A DNA stretch of 44,682 nucleotides from a filamentous cyanobacterium CCT1 (GTDB taxonomy: Bacteria > Cyanobacteriota > Cyanobacteriia > Phormidesmidales > Phormidesmidaceae): NCBI GenBank assembly GCA_003017855.1, contig PYER01000020.1:1-44682 (forward strand), read 5' to 3'. The position numbers and the translations under genes were made by a program. Each line of letters starts with the position of its first letter. Positions within the stretch are counted from its first letter, which is position 1. The notes below the pieces were generated by a model, which was not told the origin of the DNA, searched no databases, and saw only the letters and a program-made list of their open reading frames with translations. Positions 1-9,198 of the stretch are shown here, piece by piece.

Positions 1-213
1 GAGCAGTACAAGGTGCCCGAGTGGCAGCGCCTGGACGTGAAGCCCGGGATGACCGGCGAGTGGCAGGTGAACGGTCGCTCAACGGTGAAAAAGTTTGAGG
101 ACGTGATTCGGATGGATCTCGACTACCAGAAGAACTGGAGTCTGGCCTACGACATTCGGCTCATAATCAAGACCATTTTGGTGCTGTTTTCTAAGAAAGC
201 AGGGGCGGCTTGA
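1..213 (+). CDS. Polyprenyl-phosphate sugar transferase, C-terminal fragment
   Basis: This is the last 70 codons of a gene cut by the left edge; the frame is open from base 1. The residues PGMTGEWQVNGRS followed by RMDLDYQKNWSLAYDIRLI are the conserved C-terminal part of the bacterial sugar transferase family (WcaJ/ExoY type). These enzymes move a sugar phosphate from a nucleotide sugar onto undecaprenyl phosphate at the inner membrane and so start exopolysaccharide repeat-unit assembly. The end ILVLFSKKAG is usual for the family. The donor sugar and the N-terminal membrane region cannot be judged from this fragment. Confidence 0.88.
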   Translation, partial: EQYKVPEWQRLDVKPGMTGEWQVNGRSTVKKFEDVIRMDLDYQKNWSLAYDIRLIIKTILVLFSKKAGAA

Positions 214-327
214 AGAGTAAGTAGGCGGGTGGGTGAGTCGTTGGGTTATGCGAGTGTTGTGAATGCGCTCGGACCTAGCCAGCCGCGATAGAGTAGTGGT
301 GTTGAGATTGCGGATGCACCAAGCGGT

Positions 328-1443
328 ATGGGGGTTCAGGTTCTGGCGATCGCGGTTTGGCTGGGCAGCATTGCCCTCTACGGAGCCGCCTTTTTCTTTC
401 CGGAGGTGCACCGTCGCCACGATTTTTTTTGGAGTGGGGTAGGCGCATTTTACGGCCTGGTGCTGTGGTTTAGTGCCGTTCAGACCTCGCCAACCGAGCT
501 ATTAGGGCACTTGACTAGCGTTGTGCTGCTGGGCTGGCTGGGCTGGCAAACCCTGACCCTGCGCCGCAAGCGCACCCCCCTAGATCTGCAAACGCCCCTG
601 ACGCCCGACTCCTGGCCTGCGTTTGGTCGCCAGCTTAAACAGTCGGCGCTGAACCTACTTAGAGCGACACCCTTAGGCCGCTGGCTGCCTGAAACGGAGG
701 TTGGCAGAGGACCGGGTGATCCGGCGATCGCGGTCAGCGAAATTCGGGTTTCATCTCTAAAAGATGTGGACTACGAGTTTGTAGATGAACTGGAGCCTGT
801 TACCCATCGCCCGATCGCTGCAAAAACCGATTTTGCAAATATCGATTCTGCTACCCCCGGTCCCGCTAAAACCAGAAGCCAGGTTCCTAAACCCGCTGTT
901 GCGGAGGCAGCTAGCGCCCCTGCCCCAGCGTCCAGGGCTAAACGACCGTCGCGAATCGGGGAGCGCCCCCTTCAGGAGTCGCCAGGAGCATCGTCCCCAC
1001 CCGCTCCGCCGTCGATTGCGCCAGCGCGAAAGCCAACTACCCTAGGGGCACGACTGGCCGGTCTCAAAGCGTGGGTGGGGGATGTTGTGAAAGCTAAGAC
1101 CAAACCCAAACCCAAGCGAGCCGTGATCGAGATTCCGCCGCGGCCCTCGCCCTTAACCAAGAACAAGGTGCAGCCTGCGGCTAAACCTGACACTCCAACG
1201 GCAGACAGGTCTGACCCAGCCCAGCCGCCAGGGATTACTATTGTCGACACTGAGGCGATCGCGAGTGTTGATCGACCTGAACCGGGCGATCGCAGCGAAG
1301 CCTCAACCCCCAACGACTCCTCTGATCCGGCTCAAGCAACCACTACCAAGGCTCCAGCGGGTTCGCCCAGCCCTGGTGCCGCAGCCTGGGTAGAGCCCGA
1401 AGATACAAACTGGGACGATGACGAAAATTGGGCCGACAGCTAA
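328..1443 (+). CDS. Ycf66-like membrane protein with long disordered tail
   Basis: The 371-residue product begins with about 90 residues holding two or three hydrophobic segments. The pattern (PEVHRRHDFFWSGVGAFYGL, then a hydrophobic span, then LTLRRKRTPLD) resembles the Ycf66 family of cyanobacteria and plastids, whose function is not established. From about residue 150 the protein is rich in Pro, Ala, Ser and Lys and looks disordered, ending in an acidic Trp-containing tail (EDTNWDDDENWADS). The ATG at 328 is the only ATG between the in-frame stop at 289 and the first membrane segment. It lies 114 bases after the sugar transferase and 139 before ileS, and no co-function is evident. The family call rests on pattern recognition of the N-terminus. 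Confidence 0.68.
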   Translation: MGVQVLAIAVWLGSIALYGAAFFFPEVHRRHDFFWSGVGAFYGLVLWFSAVQTSPTELLGHLTSVVLLGWLGWQTLTLRRKRTPLDLQTPLTPDSWPAFGRQLKQSALNLLRATPLGRWLPETEVGRGPGDPAIAVSEIRVSSLKDVDYEFVDELEPVTHRPIAAKTDFANIDSATPGPAKTRSQVPKPAVAEAASAPAPASRAKRPSRIGERPLQESPGASSPPAPPSIAPARKPTTLGARLAGLKAWVGDVVKAKTKPKPKRAVIEIPPRPSPLTKNKVQPAAKPDTPTADRSDPAQPPGITIVDTEAIASVDRPEPGDRSEASTPNDSSDPAQATTTKAPAGSPSPGAAAWVEPEDTNWDDDENWADS

Positions 1444-1508
1444 AATTCCGTGACCGCCGACCCCGACGAACCAGATTAGCCCTGCAATTGCCCTCAACCT
1501 GACCTAAT

Positions 1509-1544
1509 GTATAAAGATGCATAATGCATCGAATCTGCCATAAT
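1509..1544 (+). promoter_or_regulatory. Possible ileS promoter region
   Basis: The gap before ileS is AT-rich relative to its surroundings. It holds TGCATAATGCA, an 11-base near-palindrome, and TGCCATAAT, which reads as an extended -10 element (TGn plus CATAAT, hexamer at 1539-1544) 38 bases before the GTG start. I see no good -35 hexamer at 17-base spacing, so this is a weak call based on the -10 alone. Confidence 0.3.
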
Positions 1545-1582
1545 GGCGCGAGCAATCCTTCACCCTTAGTCGATCTCAGGCT

Positions 1583-4465
1583 GTGACAGACCCTAAAAGC
1601 TACAAAGATACCGTTCTTCTGCCCCAGACCAGCTTTGATATGCGGGCTAACGCTACCCAGCGCGAACCCGAAATTCAGGCGTTTTGGGCTGAGAACCAGA
1701 TTTATGAAACCCTGTCGACCAGCAACCCCGGCGAGGTGTTTGTGCTGCACGATGGGCCGCCCTATGCCAACGGCGACCTGCACATTGGCCACGCCCTCAA
1801 CAAAATTTTGAAGGATACGATCAACAAGTACCAGCTGCTCAAGGGCCGAAAAGTGCGCTACGTGCCCGGCTGGGACTGCCACGGTCTGCCTATCGAGCTG
1901 AAGGTGCTGCAGGCAATGGACCCCGAAGCGCGGGCCAACCTGACGCCAATCAAGCTGCGCTACAAGGCTAAGGCCTTTGCGCTCAAAACCATCGATCGCC
2001 AGCGGGAGAGCTTCAAGCGCTACGGCATCTGGGGCGATTGGGATCACCCCTACATGACGCTGACCCCCGATTACGAGGCGGCTCAGATTGAAGTGTTTGG
2101 GCAGATGTACCTGAAGGGCTACATCTATCGCGGGCTGAAGTCGGTGCACTGGAGCCCCAGTTCCCAAACTGCCCTGGCCGAGGCCGAGCTGGAGTATCCC
2201 GAAGGCCACACGTCCCCCAGCATCTACGCGGCTTTCCCGATGGTGAGCGCCTCTGCCGAGGCCAAAGACGCCCTGGAACCCTACCTGGGGGAGATGGGCG
2301 TGGCGATCTGGACTACCACTCCCTGGACAATTCCGGCCAACCTAGCGGTCGCGGTGAATGCGGATCTGACCTATGCCGTGGTGGAGGTCGCTGCGGGAAC
2401 GCCGTTTAAGTACCTGATTGTGGCCAAGGATCTGTGCGATCGCATGGCCAGCGTCCTTGATTCAAAACTCACCCTCAAGGCCGAAATCAAAGGCGCGGCG
2501 CTGGAGCATTCCACCTATCGCCATCCACTCTTCGATCGCGAGAGCCCAATTCTCATCGGCGGCGACTACGTCACCACTGAGTCGGGTACGGGCCTGGTAC
2601 ACACCGCCCCCGGCCACGGCGAAGAAGACTTTAAGGTGGGCCAGCGCTACGGTCTGCCGGTGCTGTCTCCTGTGGACGAAAAGGGCGACATGACTGAGGA
2701 AGCCGGTCCCTTCGCCGGGCTAAACGTGCTGAGCGACGCCAACCCCGCAGTGATTGAGGCCCTGAAACAAGCCAGGTCTTTGCTCAAGCACGAGCCCTAC
2801 GTCCACAAGTACCCCTACGACTGGCGCACCAAGCAGCCCACTATCTATCGCGCCACCGAGCAGTGGTTCGCCTCAGTAGAGGGCTTCCGCGACGAGGCGC
2901 TAAAAGCTATTCAGACAGTGCAGTGGATTCCGGGCACGGGCGAGAACCGGATTACCGCTATGGTGGGCGATCGCTCCGACTGGTGCATCTCGCGCCAGCG
3001 CACCTGGGGCATGCCCATCCCCGTGTTCTACGACACCGAGACTGGCGAGCCGCTGCTGAACGAAGAGACCCTGACCTATATCAAAGCCCTGTTTGCCGAA
3101 AAGGGGTCTGATTCCTGGTGGGAGCTACCCGAGGCCGACCTGCTGCCCGAAAAGTACCGCAACAACGGTCGTATTTATCGCAAGGGCACCGATACCATGG
3201 ATGTGTGGTTCGACTCCGGCTCATCCTGGGCGGCGGTTGCTCAGCAGCGCGACGAGCTGACATATCCGGTCGATATTTATCTGGAAGGCTCGGACCAGCA
3301 CCGGGGCTGGTTCCAGTCGAGCCTGCTGACCAGCGTGGCGGTGAACGGCTGCGCCCCCTATAAAACGGTGCTTACCCACGGCTTTACTCTAGATGAGCAG
3401 GGCCGCAAGATGAGCAAGTCGGTGGGCAACGTGGTTGACCCGGCGGTGGTGATCAACGGCGGCAAAAACCAAAAGCAGGATCCACCCTACGGCGCTGACG
3501 TGCTGCGCCTGTGGGTGTCGTCGGTGGACTATTCCTCCGATGTGCCCCTGGGCGGCAACATTCTCAAGCAGATGTCGGATGTGTACCGCAAGATTCGCAA
3601 CACGGCGCGATTTTTGCTGGGCAACCTGCACGACTTCGACCCCGCCAAGGATGCCGTGCCCTACGACCAGCTGCCCGAGCTGGACCGCTACATGCTGCAC
3701 CGCATGACCGAGGTGTTTGCCGACATCACCGACGCCTTTGAAACCTACCAGTTCTTTCGGTTCTTTCAAACGGTGCAGAACTTCTGCGCGGTGGACCTGT
3801 CAAACTTTTATCTAGATGCGGCCAAAGATCGGCTCTACATCAGCGCGGCAGATTCGCCTCGGCGGCGCAGCTGCCAGACGGTGCTGGCGATCGCGATCGA
3901 AAACCTGGCCCGGGCGATCGCGCCAGTGCTCTCCCACATGGCTGAAGACATCTGGCAAAACCTGCCCTATCCCACTGGCTACAAGTCGGTGTTTGAGGCA
4001 GGCTGGGTGCAGATGGAGGACCAGTGGCAGCAACCGGATCTGGCAGCCCGCTGGAGTCAGCTGCGCACCGTGCGCCAGGAGGTCAACAGAGTCCTTGAAC
4101 AGGCCCGCACCGCTAAGGATATTGGCTCTTCTCTGGAGGCAAAAGCCCTGATCTACGTGGCCGACCCGGACCTGCGGCAGCAGCTAGCGGCGATGAACCC
4201 CACCGATGCCGTAGCAACCGGTACTAATCACATCGATGAGCTGCGCTACCTGTTCCTGGTTTCCCAGGTGGAGGTACTCGATTCGCCAGAGCCGCTGGCG
4301 GGGCTAAAATGCAGCAGCGAGTCGGACGCGCTCGGCATTGGCGTGGTGGATGCCGAGGGCCAGAAGTGCGATCGCTGCTGGAACTACTCGACCCACGTGG
4401 GCGAGAGTAGCGAAGACCCGACGATCTGCGATCGCTGTGTTGAGGCGCTAGCGGGCATGTTTTAG
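1583..4465 (+). CDS. ileS: Isoleucyl-tRNA synthetase
   Basis: This cytoplasmic class I aminoacyl-tRNA synthetase charges tRNA-Ile with isoleucine. The 960-residue length is normal for the bacterial form. Visible motifs are the HIGH signature at residues 67-70 within PYANGDLHIGHALNK, the editing (CP1) region with TTPWTIPANLAVAV and GTGLVHTAPGHGEEDF, the conserved DVWFDSGSSW, and KMSKS at 609-613. A C-terminal zinc finger has cysteines at 929, 932, 949 and 952. The start is a GTG giving MTDPKSYKDTVLLP, just ahead of the family-typical N-terminus. The gene runs convergently into the hybrid kinase gene, with only 20 bases between the two stops. Confidence 0.98.
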   Translation: MTDPKSYKDTVLLPQTSFDMRANATQREPEIQAFWAENQIYETLSTSNPGEVFVLHDGPPYANGDLHIGHALNKILKDTINKYQLLKGRKVRYVPGWDCHGLPIELKVLQAMDPEARANLTPIKLRYKAKAFALKTIDRQRESFKRYGIWGDWDHPYMTLTPDYEAAQIEVFGQMYLKGYIYRGLKSVHWSPSSQTALAEAELEYPEGHTSPSIYAAFPMVSASAEAKDALEPYLGEMGVAIWTTTPWTIPANLAVAVNADLTYAVVEVAAGTPFKYLIVAKDLCDRMASVLDSKLTLKAEIKGAALEHSTYRHPLFDRESPILIGGDYVTTESGTGLVHTAPGHGEEDFKVGQRYGLPVLSPVDEKGDMTEEAGPFAGLNVLSDANPAVIEALKQARSLLKHEPYVHKYPYDWRTKQPTIYRATEQWFASVEGFRDEALKAIQTVQWIPGTGENRITAMVGDRSDWCISRQRTWGMPIPVFYDTETGEPLLNEETLTYIKALFAEKGSDSWWELPEADLLPEKYRNNGRIYRKGTDTMDVWFDSGSSWAAVAQQRDELTYPVDIYLEGSDQHRGWFQSSLLTSVAVNGCAPYKTVLTHGFTLDEQGRKMSKSVGNVVDPAVVINGGKNQKQDPPYGADVLRLWVSSVDYSSDVPLGGNILKQMSDVYRKIRNTARFLLGNLHDFDPAKDAVPYDQLPELDRYMLHRMTEVFADITDAFETYQFFRFFQTVQNFCAVDLSNFYLDAAKDRLYISAADSPRRRSCQTVLAIAIENLARAIAPVLSHMAEDIWQNLPYPTGYKSVFEAGWVQMEDQWQQPDLAARWSQLRTVRQEVNRVLEQARTAKDIGSSLEAKALIYVADPDLRQQLAAMNPTDAVATGTNHIDELRYLFLVSQVEVLDSPEPLAGLKCSSESDALGIGVVDAEGQKCDRCWNYSTHVGESSEDPTICDRCVEALAGMF

Positions 4466-4485
4466 CCCTCGGCCAGCGTTGTTGT

Positions 4486-6519
4486 CTAATCTACGGGCCG
4501 AACCTGCTGGAGCAAGTCTTGCCGGGTGAATGGTTTCGGCAAAAAGCTCTCGAACCCCTGCTGCTCAGCCCTGGCCACGGCCTCGGTGGAGCTAAGCCCG
4601 CTCATGGCGATCACCCGGAGGTCGGGGTTGATGCGCTTCAGCAGCGGCACGGTGGTGAGACCATCCATGGTGGGCATCATCAGATCCATCAGTACGGTGT
4701 GGATGGTATCTGAATGCTCGCTCAGCAGGGCGATCGCGGCCTGCCCGCCGTGGGCTACCATCACCCGATAGTTGTGCAGCTCTAAAACCGTGCGTACCGC
4801 TTCGTAGACGGCGGGTTCGTCATCGACCACCAGCACCGTTGACTGATGCCCATCGAGCAGGGCCACCGGGGCATCGACTTCGGGGCTGGGTTCGAAGCTG
4901 GCCCGCAGGTATACCTGAAACTGGCTGCCCTTGCCCACCTGGCTCTGCACGTCGACAAAGCCCCCGTGGCTTTCGACGATGCCCAGCACAGCCGAGAGTC
5001 CCAGGCCTGTACCTTGGCCCAAAGCTTTGGTGGTAAAGAACGGGTCAAAAATTTGGTTGAGCACCGCTGGCTCCATGCCGGTGCCGGTATCGGTAATAGT
5101 GATCCTGACGTAGAGGCCGGGCTGAGCCTGAAAATGCTGCTGGGCTGAGTCGTGGTCCAGGGTCAGGTTTTCGGCGGCTATGCGCAGGGTACCGCCGTTC
5201 GGCATGGCGTCACGGGCATTGACGCAGAGATTCATAAACACCTGGTGCAGCTGGGTGGGGTCGCCCCAGACCGGCCACAGGCTATCGGGTATGTCGGTAT
5301 AGATATCGATGGATTTGGGGAGGGTTTGCTGCACCAGCTTGCGAATATCCGCCAGCAAATGGTTAACCTGGAGAGCAAAGCGCTTGCCCTCAACCCCCCG
5401 CGTAAAGGCGAGAATTTGTTTGACCAGGTCGGCCCCCCGCTGGGTACTGGCTTCTAGGATATCGAGCTTGCTCTGCAGCCACGGGTCGATCGCCTTTAGC
5501 TTGAGGGGCAAAAGCTGCACTACCAGCAGAATCGGCGTCAGGATGTTGTTGAGATCGTGGGCAATACCGCTGGCCAGGGTGCCCAGGCCCTCAAGCCGCT
5601 GCGATCGCAAAAACTGCGCCTCTAGCTGCTTCTTATCGGTAATGTCCATGTGAATGCCCAGCAGCCGTTCGCTGTGGGTTTCCACATCGCAAATCAGGCT
5701 GCTGTTGACCGTCAGCCACTGGACGCGATCGCTCACCAGAATGCGAAACTCCGTCTTGAGCCCCTGCCCCTGCTGGGTGGCCCGGCTCAGCTCCTGACCG
5801 ACCCGCTCCACATCGTCGGGATGAATGGGCCAGGGCCAGTTGGCGCTAAAGCTGGCCATCATATCGGCGATGGGCCAGGGCGCTGTCGCCGAGCCCGAGG
5901 GCTGGGCCGGGGCCTCGACACACCACTCGAAGGTGCCAATGCTGGCCGCATTTTGGGCCAGGGTCAGCCGTTCTTGGATGCGCTGGCGCTGCTCGATCTC
6001 CTGCCGCAGGTGCCGGTTGACGGCCTCTAGCTCGGCGGTGCGGGCCTGGACCCGGTCCTCTAAAATTTCGTTGGCGTCGCGCAGGGCGTCTTCGGCCCGC
6101 TGCCGCTCGATCGCATAGAACAGCGATCGCACCAGCACCTCCTGCTGCAGCGATCGCTTCATCAGGTAGTCCTGAGCCCCGTGGCGCACGGCGGCCACCG
6201 CCAGGGTGTCGTCGTTGGTGTTGGTAAGCACCACTACGGGCAGGCCGGGAGCCTGCTGAAGCAGCACATCCAGCGAATCGAGGCCGCTGCTGTCGGGCAG
6301 GGTGAGATCGAGCAGCGCTACATCAAAGCGGTCTTGCCCCAGCCAGGCGATCGCCTCCCCCAGGCGCTTGGCGTGGCTAAGCTGAAATCGACTGCGGGGT
6401 ACTCCCTTCAGCACCTCCTGTAAAAACCGGGCCTCGGCCAGGTCATCCTCAATCAAAAGTACTCGCACCGCCGCCGGGCTCAGGGTGTAGTCGAGGGCAG
6501 CGTTGCTGTTTCTAGCCAA
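4486..6519 (-). CDS. Hybrid sensor histidine kinase (REC-PAS-HisKA-HATPase-REC)
   Basis: The 677-residue protein is a cytoplasmic phosphorelay kinase with no membrane span. In order it has a receiver domain with phospho-Asp 71 (VALLDLTLPDSSG), a coiled coil at about 135-190, a PAS-like region at about 190-300 ending in GIHMDITDKKQ, a HisKA segment with His 321 (GIAHDLNN), an HATPase with NARDAMPNGG, DTGTGM and GTGLGLS boxes, and a second receiver with phospho-Asp 612 (VLMDLMMPTMDG). The start is a TTG with GAGG four bases upstream, lying inside the last 40 bases of the rcp1-like gene, which suggests translational coupling. No ATG precedes the first receiver. As the third gene of the phytochrome operon it probably extends that light signal; its partner is unknown. 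Confidence 0.93.
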   Translation of the reverse strand: MARNSNAALDYTLSPAAVRVLLIEDDLAEARFLQEVLKGVPRSRFQLSHAKRLGEAIAWLGQDRFDVALLDLTLPDSSGLDSLDVLLQQAPGLPVVVLTNTNDDTLAVAAVRHGAQDYLMKRSLQQEVLVRSLFYAIERQRAEDALRDANEILEDRVQARTAELEAVNRHLRQEIEQRQRIQERLTLAQNAASIGTFEWCVEAPAQPSGSATAPWPIADMMASFSANWPWPIHPDDVERVGQELSRATQQGQGLKTEFRILVSDRVQWLTVNSSLICDVETHSERLLGIHMDITDKKQLEAQFLRSQRLEGLGTLASGIAHDLNNILTPILLVVQLLPLKLKAIDPWLQSKLDILEASTQRGADLVKQILAFTRGVEGKRFALQVNHLLADIRKLVQQTLPKSIDIYTDIPDSLWPVWGDPTQLHQVFMNLCVNARDAMPNGGTLRIAAENLTLDHDSAQQHFQAQPGLYVRITITDTGTGMEPAVLNQIFDPFFTTKALGQGTGLGLSAVLGIVESHGGFVDVQSQVGKGSQFQVYLRASFEPSPEVDAPVALLDGHQSTVLVVDDEPAVYEAVRTVLELHNYRVMVAHGGQAAIALLSEHSDTIHTVLMDLMMPTMDGLTTVPLLKRINPDLRVIAMSGLSSTEAVARAEQQGFESFLPKPFTRQDLLQQVRPVD

Positions 6520-6926
6520 AATGCCTCAATTCCTTGCACAATTTTGAATAACTGGGCCAGGTTGCGCGATTTTGAGATGTAGCAGTTGACATGCAGGTCG
6601 TAGCTCTTGCAGATATCCTCCTCGTTGCGGGAGGTGGTCAGCACAATAATGGGAATGTGCTTGAGGGCATCACTGGCTTTAATTTCGGCCAGCACCTCTC
6701 GTCCGTCCTTTTTAGGCAGGTTGAGATCGAGCAAAATTAGGTCAGGGGTCGTAGCCGCCGCAAACTCCCCCTGGCGGTGCAGGTAGTCCATCGCCTCCAT
6801 ACCGTCCCGTGCGATCACAATCTCGCACGGGGCGGCGGTGCTCTTGAGCGCTTCCTGAATCAGGCGGATGTCGCCCCGATTATCCTCGACTAAAAAGATA
6901 GTTTTTGGCCTTGTGTCCGTTGCCAT
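6480..6926 (-). CDS. rcp1: Rcp1-type response regulator for phytochrome
   Basis: This is a 148-residue single-domain receiver. It has the acidic pocket VEDNRGD, phospho-Asp 67 in LILLDLNLPKKDG, the Thr of VLTTSRNEED, and the Lys of CYISKSRNL. The tail FKIVQGIEAFWLETATLP is typical of cyanobacterial Rcp1, which accepts phosphate from Cph1. I chose the ATG at 6926 (MATDTRPKTIFLVEDN) over an in-frame TTG seven codons earlier, because the ATG has AAGGA upstream and matches the usual N-terminus. The start overlaps the end of the phytochrome gene by 47 bases, and the end overlaps the hybrid kinase by 40. All three are therefore very likely one transcript. Confidence 0.93.
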   Translation of the reverse strand: MATDTRPKTIFLVEDNRGDIRLIQEALKSTAAPCEIVIARDGMEAMDYLHRQGEFAAATTPDLILLDLNLPKKDGREVLAEIKASDALKHIPIIVLTTSRNEEDICKSYDLHVNCYISKSRNLAQLFKIVQGIEAFWLETATLPSTTP

Positions 6927-9198
6927 GGTTGCGATCGCGTCCTTCAACGGGGATGGTGAAGTAGAAGGTTGCCCCCTGGCTGGGAGCGGCCTCTACCCAG
7001 ATTCGGCCTCGGTGGCACTCGACGATTTTTTTGCAGATGGCCAGGCCCATGCCCGAGCCCGCATACTCATCGCGGGTGTGCAGGCGCTGGAAGATGACAA
7101 AAATCCGCTCGGCAAACTGGGGGTCAAAGCCGATGCCGTTGTCCGCCACCGAGAACAGCCAGTGCTCCTCCTGCCGCTGTACCCCAACGTGAATGTGGGG
7201 CGTTTCGCCGGGCTTGCGAAACTTAATCGCGTTGCCAATCAGGTTTTGGAACAGCTGCATCAGCTGGGTGCCGTCGGCGACGATGGTGGGCAGCGGGTCG
7301 GCGGTGACGATCGCGCCGGTTTCGGCCACCCGCCCGCGCAGGTTGCCCAGGGCCTGGTTGAGGGATTGCTGCACCTCCGTCAGCTGCCACTCGATACCCT
7401 GCAGGTCTACTTTGCTGTAGGCCAGCACGTCATCAATCAGGGTTTGCATCAGGCTCACCCCCTCCACGGCAAAGCCGATAAACTCCTTACCGTCGTCGTC
7501 GAGCTTGGCGTCGTAGCGCATTTCGAGCAGCTGCACAAAGTTGGCCACCTGGTTGAGCGGCTCCTGCAGGTCGTGGGAGGCAATATAGGCAAATTTCTTC
7601 AGCTCGGCGTTCGATCGCTCCAGGTCGTTGGCCAGCAGGGCTAGCTCCTCCGCCTGACGCAGCACGATGTTGACGATCGCCTTGCGCAGCTCCAGGGCGG
7701 CTTTAATTTCTACTGTTTGCCAGGGCAGCGATCGCAGGCTGACCGTCTCCTTCCACAGCTCAAACGACTGGCGGGGGCACAGCCGCTGCTCCTCGCCCTC
7801 ACCCACCAGGGTGTAGGCCTCGTTGGGGTTGCCGCCCCAGTTCACCGTCTGAATCACCTCCGGGCGAAACCACAGCACGTAGCTGCGCTTGGAAATGGCG
7901 ATCGCCAGCAGACCACTGGCCACATCCTTAAACCGCTGGGCCTCGGTGTAGTCCAGGGGCAGGGCATTGGTTACAAAAATGTCCTGCTCGGCTTGCTCAG
8001 CCCGGTTGGCCAGCCAATGTACCAGGTAGTTCAGCTCCTCCTCGGGCGGAGTGCGGCCCAGCGTCGTCCACTGACCGCCAAAGCAGATGGCGGCCCCCTT
8101 GGCCCCGACTAAGTCCAGCAGGCTGGGGTCGTGGCGCACCAGGCCATCGATGAAGTAGTCGGCCCGCGCCATCTGGTCGATCAGCGCCGACTGCACCGCC
8201 GCCAGCTTCAGCCGATAGCTCTGGTCGGCCTCTTCTTCGAGGGTCGAAATTTCGGCAAAAATCACCCGACCCAAAAACTCGCAGGCCTTGCGCAGCTCGT
8301 AGGGCACGTACTTGGGCGTCTTGTGGTGGCAGGCAATTAGCCCCCACAGCTTCTGGTCCTTCATCAGCGAAATAGTCAGGGAGGCCTCCACATTCATGTG
8401 GTGCAGGTACTCCGTGTGGCAGCGGTAGGGCTGCCGCAAAATCGACATCACCAGGTCGGTGCCGTGCTGGGTCAGGGGGTTGACGGCGGGCACCAGGTCC
8501 ACCGGCTCGGCCCCCGCGTTGGGAATCACCCGAATCCAGTTGGACAAAAACATCTTGCGGGCGGGCTGGGGCACATCCGACTCAGGAAAGTGCAGACCCA
8601 GGTAAGACTCCATGTCGTCGAGCTTTTCTTCGGCCAGCACCTCGCCGTGGCCGTCGTCGTCAAACTTGTAGAGCATCACCCGATCAAAGCCCGTCACCTG
8701 CCGCACCTCGTGGACGATAATGCGGCAAAAATCGGCCAGCCCCGCCGTCCCCGCCTCTAGCTGCCCAATCGATGCCCGCGCCAGGTGGTAAAAACTCAAA
8801 AAGGGAATCGCCTCATTGTTGAGGGCGGGCTCCAGCTCCAAAATCAAAAAACCCTCGCTATTGCGATGAAAGATGGCATCGTAAACGCCGTAGTCGTCCC
8901 CGCGCCGCCGCACCCACACCTTGGTGGGGTTCATAATGTCCAGGTTGTCGTGGCGCAGACCCGATCGCACCTGATCGACCTGGTAGGCGTCCAGCAGATC
9001 ATCCAGGGTTTGGCCCAGCAGCTCCTCTGCCGGCAGGCCAAAGGCCGCGCGAGCGTTGCGGCTCACCTGCACAATCGACAGGTCTGCCTCCCGCAGCACC
9101 AGCAGCACCCCGTGGGGCTGTACCTGGGTCAGAGTGTGAATCTCAGGCTGCTTTAGGCTCACCAGCTGGGCCTCGGGATTCAGGTTACGAAGGGTCAT
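6880..9198 (-). CDS. cph1: Cph1-type phytochrome histidine kinase
   Basis: This 772-residue red/far-red photoreceptor kinase is soluble and binds a linear tetrapyrrole. The order is PAS, GAF, PHY, HisKA and HATPase. The GAF cysteine is Cys 260 in YRCHTEYLHHMNV, matching the phycocyanobilin-binding Cys 259 of Synechocystis Cph1. PESDVPQPAR and GLIACHHKTPK are diagnostic GAF motifs, and WFRPEVIQTVNWGG belongs to the PHY tongue. The kinase has His 542 (IASHDLQEPLNQV) and the Cph1-like segment FERIF-type VIFQRLHTRDEYAGSGMGL. There is no N-terminal cysteine of bacteriophytochrome type. The ATG at 9198 was chosen over a TTG 27 codons upstream because AGGAG lies 10 bases before it and the length then fits Cph1 (748 residues). 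Confidence 0.97.
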   Translation of the reverse strand: MTLRNLNPEAQLVSLKQPEIHTLTQVQPHGVLLVLREADLSIVQVSRNARAAFGLPAEELLGQTLDDLLDAYQVDQVRSGLRHDNLDIMNPTKVWVRRRGDDYGVYDAIFHRNSEGFLILELEPALNNEAIPFLSFYHLARASIGQLEAGTAGLADFCRIIVHEVRQVTGFDRVMLYKFDDDGHGEVLAEEKLDDMESYLGLHFPESDVPQPARKMFLSNWIRVIPNAGAEPVDLVPAVNPLTQHGTDLVMSILRQPYRCHTEYLHHMNVEASLTISLMKDQKLWGLIACHHKTPKYVPYELRKACEFLGRVIFAEISTLEEEADQSYRLKLAAVQSALIDQMARADYFIDGLVRHDPSLLDLVGAKGAAICFGGQWTTLGRTPPEEELNYLVHWLANRAEQAEQDIFVTNALPLDYTEAQRFKDVASGLLAIAISKRSYVLWFRPEVIQTVNWGGNPNEAYTLVGEGEEQRLCPRQSFELWKETVSLRSLPWQTVEIKAALELRKAIVNIVLRQAEELALLANDLERSNAELKKFAYIASHDLQEPLNQVANFVQLLEMRYDAKLDDDGKEFIGFAVEGVSLMQTLIDDVLAYSKVDLQGIEWQLTEVQQSLNQALGNLRGRVAETGAIVTADPLPTIVADGTQLMQLFQNLIGNAIKFRKPGETPHIHVGVQRQEEHWLFSVADNGIGFDPQFAERIFVIFQRLHTRDEYAGSGMGLAICKKIVECHRGRIWVEAAPSQGATFYFTIPVEGRDRNHGNGHKAKNYLFSRG

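Noticed and set aside
1343-2209. A 288-codon open frame on the minus strand across the Ycf66-like end and ileS
   Set aside because: It covers the ileS HIGH region in antisense and has no motifs.
6868-7644. A 258-codon open frame on the plus strand opposite the phytochrome gene
   Set aside because: It is an antisense shadow of the strongly conserved cph1 kinase domain; high GC keeps the opposite frame open.
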